From positions 1,203,494 through 1,267,493 of the forward strand of contig NW_019091358.1 in NCBI RefSeq assembly GCF_001949145.1: a DNA stretch of 64,000 nucleotides, in the 5' to 3' direction. Each line of letters starts with the position of its first letter. The first letter of the stretch is position 1. The DNA is from Acanthaster planci (taxonomy: Eukaryota; Echinodermata; Asteroidea; Valvatida; Acanthasteridae). Below are positions 20,605-33,600 of the stretch, piece by piece. The translations under genes and the position numbers were made by a program. The notes under the pieces are model-generated. The model saw nothing but the letters and a program-made list of their open reading frames with translations. It was not told the DNA's origin and did no database searches.

Positions 20605-23600
20605 ATGAATAAAATGTTCACCATTTCCACTCACAACTTGCAGAATGTAAGGACAAGTCTGCAATCGCTAGCAAGAAGGACAGGCTTCTCTACAACCTGT
20701 GCGAGACAGAACACATTCCCTCCAAATTTCTACCACAGAAAGGAAGCGGTGGACGAGGATAGTCCAAGGACAGGGTTCATTGAGTCCAAGGAAGACTTCA
20801 AGTATGTAGAGAGATTGATTCCGCCATTGGAGCCTCCAGGGCCCCCAGTCCACGAGACCTACCCCACTCCCTCTGGATGGTCACCACCCAAAGGTGATGA
20901 ATGACTTGGTGTGCTGTGCCAATTATTTGAATATCGGGATGTTCAATCGAGTATCAAATATTTTGAATATTTTATTTCAAAATCATCTAATAATCAAAAT
21001 AGTGTAGATGAAGGTCAGTGAAATAAACAAGGGAAAAATTCAATTATTTGTGAACAATATTGTATTCTAAAAGCACATGTCAAGGTGTTACAAGTAAACT
21101 AAGAGACCAACTCCAACGATGTTGATTTTTCTCATATTAAATCCTTTTTGGGAGAATCAAGTCTAATAAAAGTGGCACATATCAATATCTCCCTTGCAAC
21201 ACACGTTTTGTACCCGGTTTTGTACCCGTTTTTCCTGAGAGTCCAGTCTGCAGTTGTAAAAATAGACATGTCGTCGTGACTCATTAGCATCTAATGAATA
21301 TTGATTTCTGTTATGTATTACCGTTGGAGAGGAAATACCACAGTGCGTGCGCTATATGCATCCATAGCATGCATAGCTGCGGACGACAGCACATACTTGA
21401 AGAATGCTCTCATTCTTCAGAAACTCAAAGAATTTCAATCCCGGTTCTTTCACAGAATTTCTAGTACGTCCACCGAGACGCACAATAAATCATGTAAATC
21501 ATGAAGAAAGGAGCACAAACTCTCGACCGAAAAGAGATTTTGCGGCACAGTAGAACCTGCACACAGATTGATCCCTGACATGTGGTGCACACACACATAC
21601 CTCCGTTCTCATTTACATGTACGTTCGTGGCGCAACCAGTCGTGCCATGGATACCAGTTTCAGTGGTTTCTCCAGTATTACATCACACAAATTTCGTTTC
21701 TCAACAGCGCCGCCAGCAGTCAGATTGTGGAAATTTTTCATAAAACTCAAAGACAACGTTCAAAAGTTTCGGCAAAATTACAAAAAAATACAGACGCAAT
21801 ACAAACAGGATTTGGTAATGAATATATGATTTATTAAACACTAAACGCAATAAGAGTTTATTTTCAAAATATTTAAAACAGTTGGAGTTTGTCTTTAAAG
21901 ACAGCTGAGTAATTCCTAGTAATGAAACCAGTGATTCTGTGTATATTTCCTTCCAATTCTTTTCTTTTTTTCTTACATTTGTTAACAAACATTTCACTTT
22001 GGTTTCTACTTTTGTGATTGGTTCAGTTGGATGATTTTTGAGGCGATGAGACATTCATAACTTGCACCACAAATAAATGGGGAGGTTAGAAATAATCTTT
22101 AACAAATCCTCCCTAAATTCAATCTTTAGTGAAGTGGGATTGGAAAATTTTAAGATGTATTAGATGGTGGAACAGATGAGCTTTGAAGTTCTTCATGGTG
22201 AAGGTAGCAAGTTAGTTATAGAGGTTCGCGGTAGCACCATACTAGGATGTCCCCGGTTTCGGTCAGTATGCTCTGTCCGTGGTCAGAACCACACATACTC
22301 CTTAAAGAGATATCCTTGCATGGTGCTACCCCAAACTTCCACAACAGTCAGGGCCCTGACTCCAATAATTAAGCATTTTTAACTAAGTGAAGTTGGTGGC
22401 ATGTGTGTGTATATGTTTTGTTTTAATAGACACCTGAAACATAGGTATGGATTATTAAAAGTACAGGTAGAGAAAGGTTTGGTCTGAGGTAATGATTCTG
22501 GCGTGACTTTCTTCATTTGAACCTGCTCAGGAACTGATCCAGGCACCCCATACTCTGTACGAAGGACACGATACCACAGCGTACCAGTCTACTTGAAACT
22601 GAAGTTTGGCGACAGCCAACAGCTGACCATCGTCAAGAATATAGAGGGCGACGTTTGGGTAGGCCTGCTGTTAGACATTCATCATACTGTTTGTCTTGTA
22701 GAGCTGTTTGCTATTCATTACAGTTACTGCGTCCTTAGAAATACACTCTAGAATTCTTTTGATTTCAAGACTTCAGGATTTGTGCAGTGTTTATCATGGA
22801 ATGTGGCACCTTTGTGCAGTTGACAGTTTTACAATAGTTACATTTGCAGCACGGTTAATTTAAATTTGTCATCCAAAATGTATTACATCATCATAGCACA
22901 GTTTTTCCGATACCAGTGTGAACCCAGTCCCCAGTCTTACTAAATTTTGGAATTCGGGAGTCTTGAGGATTGCCAGTGCCATCAAATTCTCTGCAAACAG
23001 TCTGTAAAGTTTCCTTTACGACTCCTGCCAAGTGTTCGATTAGGATGGATTTAGAAAGCATTTTGTGCAGCTAAAAGTCCATAACAGTTGTCATAATAAA
23101 GTTTTTTGTGATATGAGAATGTGGCATGCGCAAGACTGGTACCAAACAACAATCTGGAAGAAGCCATTATGCATGTCATGCAGGAAACTATTCATATAAA
23201 GCTTTGTGGTCACTTTACCATTTTTCTACCTCAGTATCTAGCAATGTTCTCAGGATACAAATGCAGATGGGATTTCAAGCTACTCATGGTGACAGACAAC
23301 TAAGGTGGAAAGCTTGCGGTAGCACCATGCAAGGATACAATCTCTTTTGTGAGTCTGTATGGTTCTGACTCAAGGTTCTTTTCAGAACCAACAGACTCAC
23401 AAAAGAGATCGTAGCCTTGCGTGGTGCTACCGCAAGCTTTCCACCTTAGGATACAAATAGGAAAGATAAACTGTTGAAGAGATGCACTGAAGATAATATC
23501 AGGCTTTTAGCTGGAGTCGAAGAGTCAGGCAATTGTGTTTAATTGCACATATAGGATTCAGGTTTACTTCTGAATTGTGGACTGATACAGATAGGTCAGT

Positions 23601-23828
23601 TACAGCTGAGTTTCTCAAGTGTGCACAGGATCAGCCAGTTGCCGTTCGCTTGGCATGATGTTTGCTTCTTTTGCTTGGCAGGCTCTGGCAGAGGAGCTAA
23701 AGGTCTATCTGGAAGAATTAGCCGGCTACTCCCTCCCCATGAGGGTCCACGAGGTGGGCGGGAGGGTACACTTCAAGGGCATGTTCAAGGACGAGGTGAA
23801 GAAGTGGCTGCTGGAGAAGGGATTCTGA
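20605..23828 (+). CDS. MRPL49: Mitochondrial large-subunit ribosomal protein mL49
   Basis: Component of the mitochondrial 39S ribosomal subunit. Exons: 20605-20893, 22531-22658, 23682-23828. The phases join to 188 codons (187 aa). Recognised by the family core: DFKYVERLIPP (64-74), the invariant-looking YPTPSGW (86-92), PYSVRRTRYHSVPVY (103-117), LTIVKNIEGDVW (128-139) and the terminal WLLEKGF. The first 35 residues are basic and hydroxylated with few acids, like a matrix-targeting presequence. The start is uncertain: ATGs occur at 20605 and 20614, two tiny upstream frames (20556-20579, 20595-20612) precede them, and a good splice acceptor at 20643 suggests an alternative first exon at 17334-17411. 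Introns hold repeat elements. An AATAAA lies at 24266-24271. Confidence 0.93.
21100..21896. mobile_element. Inverted-repeat element, family A copy 1
   Basis: Starts AGAGACCAACTCCAACG and ends GTTGGAGTTTGTCTTTA, that is, short inverted ends. It matches 56348-57084 along most of its length, including the block CACAGTGCGTGCGCTATATG. It lies in intron 1 of MRPL49. A fragmentary frame (RGNTTVRALYASIA...) is shared by both copies. Confidence 0.75.
22204..22340. mobile_element. Diverged fold-back hairpin, GGTAGCACCAT family
   Basis: Arms contain GGTAGCACCAT near 22231 and ATGGTGCTACC near 22330. The stem is partly eroded. It is related to the better-preserved hairpin at 23301-23448. Intron 1 of MRPL49. 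Confidence 0.6.
23301..23448. mobile_element. 148-bp fold-back MITE, GGTAGCACCAT family
   Basis: TAAGGTGGAAAGCTTGCGGT begins a stem of about 65 bp whose right arm, ending in CCACCTTA, matches with only a few mismatches. The loop is about 17 bp. Intron 2 of MRPL49, so it would be transcribed with the pre-mRNA as a long hairpin. Confidence 0.85.
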
Positions 23829-24265
23829 GAGAGGCACGCTTTGGGGAAGCTGGCCAAAGACCGAGCAAAGTCGCACCGGTTGCCGTGCCCTGATGTGACA
23901 AATGCTTGGCTTATCATCACTCTGCTCCTTGCGGCCATGTTGGTCTTGTACCCAGACTGCAAGGCACTGCCTGAGAACTGATTTCAGAACTGTATTTAAC
24001 TGTACGCCCCTGTATTTCTGTGGTCTGTGCAAAAAGTGGTCGAAGCAGAGGAGGATGAAATATTGAAGGAAAGGGGGAAGTAATATTTGGTAGAGACTGC
24101 TACAAAGGGAAACGACGGCCTCAGAATCTGAAAATTTGCAGGCCAGGAATGAATGTTAAGAGAATATAGAAGCAGTTGTCCTCAAACTCAGCTTTTCCTT
24201 TTCAAGTTCCCTTTTTTTAACTGTCTTTGGCAGTCCAGGAGAACCCTTTGGATGATCCAACTTCA

Positions 24266-24271
24266 AATAAA
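24266..24271 (+). terminator. Candidate polyadenylation signal of MRPL49
   Basis: AATAAA, 437 bases past the stop codon. It is the first canonical hexamer I see downstream on this strand. Confidence 0.45.
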
Positions 24272-25150
24272 GCATTGTCTTCTCATTTCATAACCAAGTA
24301 ATCAGCCAAACCATTTTGCGGAATGTTCCCTTTGAAATGACTTCCATCTGTTTTTAAGACAAAAAGCATTTTTTGAATTGTCCAAAAGCATTAGGACCCG
24401 ACCCATAAATTCTTTTACTATTAAAAATGTCCCTTAAAGGTTATTCCCTCAAAAATTTTCCCAGATCAGCAGAACTTTCTGTTAATAACTTCCAATGGAT
24501 AAGGTTCTTGGAATATTTTTGGAGTGTGTATGATTGTTTGTTTTTTTTCACTGTTGGAAATGGAAAGTTATTCCCACTCCTGTGTTGCACCCTATGTGTC
24601 ATGGGTTGTTTTATATTCACCAATTTCAGTAAACAATTCGACAGAATTTTACCAGCCGATTCCACTGTAAGTTGAGATGGATGAGAGATTCTTTTTCTGA
24701 TTGATAGTGATTTTAATGAAATACATGTTTTCATGGACGAAGCTGTACGTGCAGACAAAATAATACAATGAAAAGAGGTTCTTTTGTCATGCATATTGTC
24801 ATCTTTGTCCACTGTTGTTTGTTTTTGGTTCTTGTCATAATCTCTGATGTAAAAAATGACCCCTTGGACAGATCCAAGTTTTTTCAAGGGAGGGTCTAAC
24901 CTGTTAGTGCTTTCCACCCTAGTCAGGAAGGTAGTGGAGAGTGTTGGAATTGGTCTGATTTTTCCACTAATCAGATTTCGAATGTGGGAAAAGCTGTATT
25001 GTTTTCAAAGTAATATTTTTCATAAATATTTATGTGTAAACCAGTGAAACACATTTTAGCCCGGTACCTATTCATATCATTAAAGACGGTTGATTTTGAG
25101 GTTGGGGAAAGGCTCACAAGGATATCTAGTTCAGGAAAGCGGCTCCACGA
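24272..25150. other. Intergenic
   Basis: A+T-rich sequence. No gene or element recognised. Confidence 0.4.
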
Positions 25151-25184
25151 TTCTTCGCTTCATAGCATCCTCGCTCCTTCGAAT

Positions 25185-26280
25185 GCTGGTCAACTCGTAC
25201 GCGTGCCGACTCGCAAGCGCCAACTCATACGCCGACCAACTTTTGTACACCGATAAACTCGTTGGCCAACCAACTCGTACGCCAAAACGGTACCATTAGT
25301 ACGACGTGCGTGGATGTGTTTCGTGTTGTCCATGCCCTCTATGGTATGTTCGCTTTCTCTTCCAGCCTACCCAGTCCGAGAGAAAGTGATGTGTGCCATT
25401 GCGTGTATGGATGATTTTGTCGATTAAACTTGAAGTTATCTATGACAAGCCACCGTAGTGAAATAAGTGGCTCTGTCTTGTATTTACGTTTTTTAATTCA
25501 TGACGTGCTGCTAATTTACATGACGCCATTTTTGAAAATGGAGTAGTTTCTTAAGTTTGTACTTCTGAAAAGTGCAGCTGTTAATGCATATGGCAATTTG
25601 GTAAAAAAAAACCACGGTTTTCAAGTCGTTTGCCCTCCCACTAACCTCATATAATAAACTAAAGTAAACTAAACTAAGAAAAATAAAATAAGTCATCCTA
25701 TCTTAGATGGTGAGAAGGATTGGATCTATATCTATTGCGTCGTTAGACCACTGAATGACACATCACAACGAATTCTATTCGCAACCAAGCAAGAAATACA
25801 GAAAACAAACCCCTAACTCCTTTCGAAAGAATATTCTTTGAACTTTTATTCACTCAACCCCATTATTTGTTTATATTAAATATTCAGTTTCTATCACAAC
25901 TGTCATAATGAAAGAAAACCTTGCAAATCTTCCACCCACGTCCAGAAACTGTCAATATTTAACTCTCACCAATCCTCCCTTTGCTATGCTTCTCTTGCCG
26001 AGAGTGGCATAATGTCTCAAGGGCCTACCCCTAAAATAGTCCTGTTCTTTCATAGGCACTCTTGCGAGAAAGGTTTCAAACTCCCCACCTCCACAGTGAC
26101 AGATTTCACGTTTGATATGTCTGGAGGCATATCAAGATTGCGTGGACTGGAGGTCTGCCCCTATTTTAACGATAACCGAGTTAATGATCAACCAACGACT
26201 TAAAAACGACAGCCGGTCACGTTTGCGGCGCACGAGTTGGGCAACGTGCGAGTTAAGAGTTGGTTGGCGCACGAATTGAT
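25185..26280. repeat. Pair of inverted short-unit arrays (possible fold-back element)
   Basis: At 25185-25290, units of about 16 bp resembling CAACTCGTACGCCGAC repeat about six times. At 26160-26280 similar units recur in the opposite orientation (GGCGCACGAGTTGGGCAACG, GTTGGTTGGCGCACGAATTG). Inverted arrays about 1 kb apart suggest the ends of one fold-back type transposon. The interior has no recognised gene. Confidence 0.5.
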
Positions 26281-27533
26281 GTTCTGTTCCCGCCCCTTCG
26301 AAGAGTCTCCACTTTTCCGTCGTTTCTCCGACTTAAAACCGCGTCCTGCCCTCCACTATTGTCCACTGTACAAGAAAACAAAACCGTTTCACTAATGAGA
26401 CACATTAGAAATATATGTGCCATGAGAAAAGTGTTCCAATGAAAATCTGTAACTTCGCAAATACTTCGAAATATTCTGAGAGAACATCAACCTGTGGAAT
26501 TGTCTGCTTGACGCCGTGATTAGTCAGTTTCACATGATTCTTCTTTGTCTATCAAGTAAACTTTGTTATGCCAGTCTTATGACATGTACAGTAAATGTGT
26601 ATTCTTATAGAGAATAATCGGCAATTTTCTTAATATTCTGATGTCCCAAGAGCGGTTTAACTGGTGTTATTTTTGAGGGTTCAACCGTGAGCATTGCACG
26701 TTTGGCTTTATACTTCCAAATCTCAAGCATTTTCACGTAAAACGCAAAGTACAGACGAGATTTTACTGCCCGGAATGTCGAGATGCAGTTTATGAGTCTT
26801 TTGGTCTGCAAGCTTTCATCGGTTTGAAGTCCCACTTGGCAGAGTATTTTCCACCGATAGAACCAGTGTCAGGAAAGCTGGCGGTGTCCCAAAACAAGCC
26901 TGAGAGAAAGCAGCGTCGAACAACCGCTTCGGACCGGTGAGCTCCGGCGCTCAACAGCGAGTTTACGTTCCAAGGGTTGATCAGTTTACAGAAACTGTAA
27001 GAGGGTCCATGGTCCGGGACCAGTGTACAGGGTCGCGTTGGCCTATTGCAGCTGCCATTTGGTGTGAAGATGTCTGTTCCTTTGCTGTATGTTGAAATGG
27101 ATTGGGGCAGAGACGAATTTTTGAAGCCGACATTGTGGGTCCTACGCCAACAGTAACAGGGATTTTTATCAAAATTACCACTGATCCATTCCGGTGAAAA
27201 AAAAACAGAAAAAATGTTATAGAAAGTTACCGACCGCCGAAGGTTCTGGGAGGGGGCAATCGATACCATCAGACACCGGGGCGGGGGTATTGTTCAATGC
27301 GGAGAATTCCGCATATTTATAACCACTATGCCGACAAAATGACGGGAGGCACGCCACCCCCCTTTAGAAATAGTCACCTTAAATCTATTCCTGCCAAGCT
27401 GCTCTCTACAACACCGGACAAAGCATTCCGTGAAAAGGAAGTTTTACATAGGGCCTATAGTTTACATACAGTTAATCAGTAATTTTCGATGCATTCAAAG
27501 CCAACGTTTCTCTCACATAGCAGGCACTTTGGC
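26281..27533. other. Intergenic
   Basis: Contains a 159-codon minus-strand open frame (26790-27269) with no recognisable domain. Otherwise nothing was identified. Confidence 0.4.
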
Positions 27534-27905
27534 CAGGGGCGTAGCGAAGGCATGTTGGGGGTGTGCCACAGTCATTCGCTGACTTGTAACTTGTTCGCCA
27601 ATATCGTGCTTTGTAAAACTCACTAAGTGGAAATCCGCGTTACGCTACATTTCATGCTTCAGGAGAAGTGCCGAGACGGCCAACTTATTTCGTTTATGTA
27701 CCAATTTTGGATTCATTTGCCAACTGATGCTCTAGTTGCCGACTGGAATTTCAAAAAACCTCAAAAATCCGCAAAAAGAAAAACGACGGGTGGTAGTACC
27801 GTTTGTACAATGCCGGAGCTTTGCAGTATGTATAGAAAAAGGCAACCTATCTCTCTGAAGGAACTAAGCACCCACCTGCCACCCACCCCACTGGATACGC
27901 CACTG
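27534..27905. mobile_element. Probable hAT-like non-autonomous element
   Basis: Left end CAGGGGCGTAGCGAAGG. Right end (inverted) CAGTGGCGTATCCAGTGGGG. CAG(G/T)GGCG ends are typical of hAT elements in animals. No matching 8-bp target duplication is visible, so the boundaries or class may be off. Confidence 0.5.
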
Positions 27906-30657
27906 TCCGAGTGGAATTACATTACACGGTTAAAACAGTTTTGTAGAGAGTTTGATTTTTTTCAACATAGCAAGGCCCTTTGCAAAATAAATAAATAAAT
28001 GAAACACTTACAGAAAGTGTCATTAATTCATTCACACCCCCAACTACGACAAGAATAAACTATTCTAATCGAAAGAGCGTAACAAAGATGTAGAGTAGGA
28101 GCTAGCCACTGGATGGTGATTTTGAAAACAAAGTCGTCATGCTGGTAAAAGCTCGAAATGTGACCGTGAAAAGTTCAGGTTAATGCGACGAAAGTCCACA
28201 CCTCTGGGAAACCATAGAGCTACAAACCCATGGTTACATTTCCTGGCGAAAAGAATTAGATCATTTTAGTAATATCTATTTTTCTGATGAACAGTAGAAG
28301 CTAAGAGGGCGTCTGACATGATTCTAGCAGATCTAGATAATCTGAGAGACAAGTGCGTGAAAAGTTGAAAGCAGCACACGAGCAGGAAACACAGCGTTTT
28401 GTTTGAGGTCACTTTTGGTTTACAACTTTAAGGGACATCAAAAATTTTATACGCATTCGGGCTTGTGATTGGCCGTGACCCAGCATACATATCTGTATAC
28501 AACCTATAATTAATATTTATTGAAGTCGATTTTAAAATGCACCTTCATTTTGTTTTGCCACAAAGGCTTTGGACAAGAGTGTTTAGATAACATCCGATTG
28601 TTATGTTGACTTGTTGTCCCAAGAGGCGAGCACGGACGGATGAAATGCAAGCTTATAGATTCCAGATAAAACTGGATGAATCCGGATATTTCTAAACCCT
28701 CCATCCATCCACTCAGCGTACGGGAGAACGGCCGCTTAGCATTATTTCCTGGCAATGATCAGGTAAGGTTATCAGTGTAAATCAGGGTAGTGTCCAAATA
28801 CCCACGCAGTGGTTCTGATGAAGTAAAGCCGCCAAGTATTGGGCACCAGGTTAATGTAAACACTTAGCATTTGTTGCGCTGTCCGAGGTTTATAAACGCA
28901 GACATCGTCAATTCACGCCGGCATACAGTTCCACGTCGTGCGCAGGGCAGGTCTTCTGGTAACTTCTGCACTTTGTGGTAAAGTTGACAGTTTATCACTA
29001 TTTTTTGTAGCTTAATTATCATACAAACCAGCAATAGGCTTTAGTCTTAAAATCAAAATGAGTAGACAGGCTTTCTGTTTTTGATTTTTTTTTTAAACTT
29101 CCACTTTCTTATTTTGCTTATTTTATGTGGCGAGCACAAGACGTTATGGATCGTAAATTTGCTATCTGGTGAAGTTTAAACGGCAGATGCTTTTTGTTTT
29201 CGAAATATAAAGAAATTAAAGTTACTATGGAAGATTGTGCGAAATGAAATAAAATGTTACAAAGTGGCTGAAACCTTTCCAAAAATTTCATCATCGGGCA
29301 AGAATCCAAAATTCACCGGGGTTCAGAAGACCTCGAACTCAATCGACCAAATTGCGCCAGCTTTTATCATAACTTCACTGAACATTAAGAACTTGGCTCT
29401 CATAAATAGCATCCGCAGCCTAAATATCCTCGCTTTCTCTTTAAATTATGCAAACGCGTAGGCTACCGAACACATTGCAAAAGTGAATTCAGGGACTGGA
29501 ATTCCACATGCTAACATAACATTTATTCAGTGCTTATTCTTACTGAAGCCCAAAGGGCTGAGCAAATAGCATTAGCCAGACAACAGGTTCGGACCGATCA
29601 TTAATGCTTCGGTGTTTGTTCTCAGACTTGATTGTGCGCCTAGATCTGCCCATAAAATTCCTCCCATTTCTGCACGGCGTGGTTGAAACGGTAAGCCTCG
29701 GTAAGTTTCAGCAGAAAGCATACACGCGATGTTTGCGCAGCGTATTTACAGGGTGTCCTGTTTAATCCTTTAAAAATACAGTCGCCTACAAAATACGTTT
29801 TTCAAATGTTTGGAAAGCCTCGACTGCGGCACTAAACGTGACTTATAAAGCTTCAAGGATGTTCTTGGAGCGCGCAATGCCGCCGATGGCCACAGCGAAG
29901 TACAGGCCTACAATCGCCCAATAATGCTAGAAATCGCCTAATAACTAGCTAGAAATTGTAGACAACTTTACGGACCCCCCTTCAAAAATAATAAAGGGAC
30001 AATTTTCATATAAATTCCGATTTCCCCTTCCGAACCCAAACTGGCGCATGTCAGCATATACTTGATCATTAACCCATGCGCCACTTACATGAATTTCCCT
30101 TTAATAATGATAAAAAAGAAACGGGGTAAATGCATTTACAACAAGTACGAAATAAATTTATTCATTCACAAAATTGAGTATACTTCAGTTCTGAAGGACA
30201 GTTGTGCAAAAAGCATGCATAAATGGCCTATAAGCAATCTAAGGTGCTGAATGTCCACATAGTTAAAAACCAGTTAGAAATGACCATAAAAGATACGACA
30301 TTTTTCTGTCAGTACTCATGGGAAGGAAAATCGTTTATGCTGTGGTGCAAACATTGGAGAGACCGCCCACAAAAAAGTGTTACAACGGAGACCACTCGGC
30401 GAATATGATGACTCGCATGACTCAGCAATTTTGATGCTAAAATAATCCCTCTAGAGGTTTTATGATTTTTATTCATTTATTTTTTAGATAAAAACTTTTT
30501 TAAAGGAAAAGTGTGACACATTCCCAAAGCATAATCGGCCTCCAGCGAACATTAACATCTGCAAAAGACCTATTAGGCCAGTAGGGCCCTAATTCTCTCT
30601 CAAACATACATTGTAATTCTTTTCACGAGTCTGTCATTTTCTGATTCATCTCCACAG
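27906..30657. other. Intergenic, 5' flank of GNMT
   Basis: No coding exon was recognised. TATAAACG at 28891-28898, followed about 30 bases later by CpG-containing sequence, could be a core promoter. An acceptor-like TTCATCTCCACAG ending at 30657 suggests that GNMT has an upstream non-coding exon within this stretch. Confidence 0.3.
28885..28960 (+). promoter_or_regulatory. Possible TATA-type promoter for GNMT
   Basis: TATAAACG at 28891, then ACGCCGGCATACAGTTCC about 30 bases downstream, then possible donors (GTAACT). Offered because an acceptor just upstream of the GNMT ATG implies an untranslated first exon. It rests on motif position only. Confidence 0.2.
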
Positions 30658-30693
30658 GCGGATACTTTTGCAAAGAAACGTGTTCACATCAAC

Positions 30694-33600
30694 ATGGTCG
30701 ACAGCGTGTACCGAACCCGGTCGCTCGGCGTGGCCGCCCAGGGCATACCCGACCAGTATGCCGACGGCAAGGCAGCCAAAGTCTGGGAATATTACATCGG
30801 TAGCAGGACAGACAGGACGGAGAACTACAGGCACTTTCTGGTAGACCTGTTGAAATCCCAAAATTGTCACTACATCCTGGACGCCGCCTGCGGGACAGGG
30901 TAAGCTTTTCTCCATATAGGTTGTGGAAGTTTGCGCATGAGAGATGCGCTCTTGGCGTATCACTCCGCGTCCGGTGGTGGACTTGCCGTGCACAAGCAAA
31001 GTGCAGCATGGACACAGTTTTTTTTTTTTTCAAAATTAATGCCCACTCTGGTTATTTTTGATTCAGCATCGACTCTGTGATGCTCCTGGAGGAAGGGTTT
31101 CGTGTCATGAGTTGTGACGCCTCCGATAAGATGGTCCTGCACGCTTTCAGGGAGAGATGGGCCCGCCGCAAGGAAGAGTGCTTTGACCATTGGGGTAATT
31201 AGGAACGTAGAGCGTACCGTCTGCGCTAGTTATCCCCGTAGAAGTTGGTTCATCCTCCCATGCTGCAGTTGCGTTGCGAGGCTTGGTATGCTGCGTAAAA
31301 TAACCCGTGACTTTCTGGAGTGAGCTGCGAAGACCCAAATAAATAGATGAGCAGCCTAGCTTGTTTTTCTTACTTTCCTGCATGCTATTTTGCTGTACTT
31401 TGAAATTCATGTCAGTCAATGAAATTGTCAGGAAAAGTCATGGTTCCAAAAAGGCTGTTTTGAGGGGCCGAGGGAGACAATAATATGCAAGTAATTTCAA
31501 AGGAATTTTAAAAAATATTTAGATTTATTTGAGACGGTATTCTTTAATATATTCTCGGTATATTGTATTCGACAGTGTGCCAAAATGATACTACACCTCA
31601 GAAAGGGAGTAGTGAAATTTGCTTTAATTACAGAAAATTTTGGACAGAAAACGTTTTTCTTTTTCCTTTTTTTTTGGGGGGAGTGGGGGAGGCCTCTAAC
31701 CCCCCCCCCGACACGCCACGCCTGTTTTATGCAGAAGGGAGTAGTGGGATCTTTGCTCATGGTATGAAGGACCCCGAGTGACTCGTTCGTTGATCTTGAA
31801 AGTATTATAATGTGTTGAATCATCAGTATCACAACTTGGTGATCATTGAATGCTTCAAGATGGTAATCCATGCTCTTTTCATGTGTGGGGGCTTCAGAGG
31901 GGTCATGATAAATGTAGGACCAGCTGAGAAAAAAAAACAGTTATAGTTGGTGACTCATGAAAAGCTTTGCACCTTTAGAAAAGTTACCGTAGAACTGTGA
32001 GAAAACAATAAGTTGGCAGATTGTTGCCTGAGATCGAAAGGGTTATAGCGGGCCCATCCGACACGGCCCAGTTTTTATTCTAGGAACTAAGAATGATGTC
32101 TTAATACCCCGGGTTTTCTAGATGTGGTCCCTACAAAGATTTTCCCTGAACATTTGTCACTGGTGAGCATCATCGTGCTGAGTGGGTGAAGGAGTAGGCC
32201 CCGATGAGACAAATGGTGTTTCGTTGGAAAAACGCCATTGGGCATTTATATTCAACTACCCGGTACTCGTTTGACATTAAAACCCTGAGCTTTTCTTGTT
32301 TCCTCTTTTTCTCCACAGAAATTGAAGTTGCAAACTGGTTAACTCTCCCAGAGGACCTCCCTCAGGAGGGAGAAGGCTTCGACGCCATCATCTGCATCGG
32401 CAATTCCTTCGCTCACCTCCCGGACTTCGAGGGGACCCAGGAGAACCACCGTATGGCTCTCAAGAACTTTGCCACCTTGCTGAAACCTGGCGGAGTTCTT
32501 ATCATCGACCATCGCAACTACGACACCATCATAGACACCGGCCGGGCACCGATAAAGAACATTTATTACGTGGTAAGTCTACAGCGACGTTCCTTCACGC
32601 AATCGCTGCCTTTCAGGTTTCAACTCTGCGCTGTTGAAGCTGGTACTGGTGTGAACCTGCGCGAGCAAGGATGTCCAACAGACTGGCTGCAATGGCCATT
32701 GTGTGTCCCATGTTGCTTCACCGTCGAAAATCCACACGTCATCCATCCAACAGTTGTGGCTGCAAGGAATGAATAAAGACATTAACTTTACAGTGTTGTA
32801 TTAACAATTTTAATTTTACATAAGCTTCACACACGAAGACAAACAGTTCTGACATACCGTTGATTTGACAGGGTAGCTGCATTAACGACATCCAAACATC
32901 GGTGCTGTATGTCAACGGTCGGCCCTCCATGGTGACGTTAGACTACTTCATCTCCATTGACAACCAACATGACGAAGAGAACAACGAGAAGCAAGGAGTT
33001 AAAAATGAGGTTTACAAGTACGTTATCAGGTCATGTTAATTATTGTGTGGGTCCATGGAATGCTTTTGCTACAGATTCTAAATGTGCAACCTAGACCCAC
33101 ATGATTGATGTGACCCATTTCGATGTGGCTTGCATTATTGTCAGCTTCTGCTTTTTCCAAGGGTACATAATTTTATCGGTCTGTTCTTGTCATAACTTGA
33201 TGACGCATGGGTCTTCAAGGTGCACAAGAGCTTTTAAATTAGTGGGATATCTGGAGGTCAGGCGCAGTTTTATGGGGAGCCTATAGGGGCTTCCCTCCGT
33301 CCCCCTCAAAGTTTTGTCTAGCTCCCTTCACAAAAAATACAAACATGAAAAAATGAAATAAAAGTAGAGACGTCACCTGCAAAGGGTCTTGCCTCCCCCA
33401 CCGAAGAACTCCAGAACCACGCCTGTAGGTGGACGATTTCGGGAAAGAGATCAGTGTTCAAATTGAAAGCCACTCAGTACCTACCCCAGTAATGGAGAAA
33501 GGCGTGAAGTCACTGTTTATCAAAAAAATATTTTCACCAAATGAATGCAATAGCTGGCTCATTACTATACTATCGACGTCAAAGAAGCCTGATGCTAAAT

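Noticed and set aside
26790-27269. 159-codon minus-strand open frame
   Set aside because: No recognisable domain, no splice logic, and uneven composition. Probably chance or old repeat sequence.
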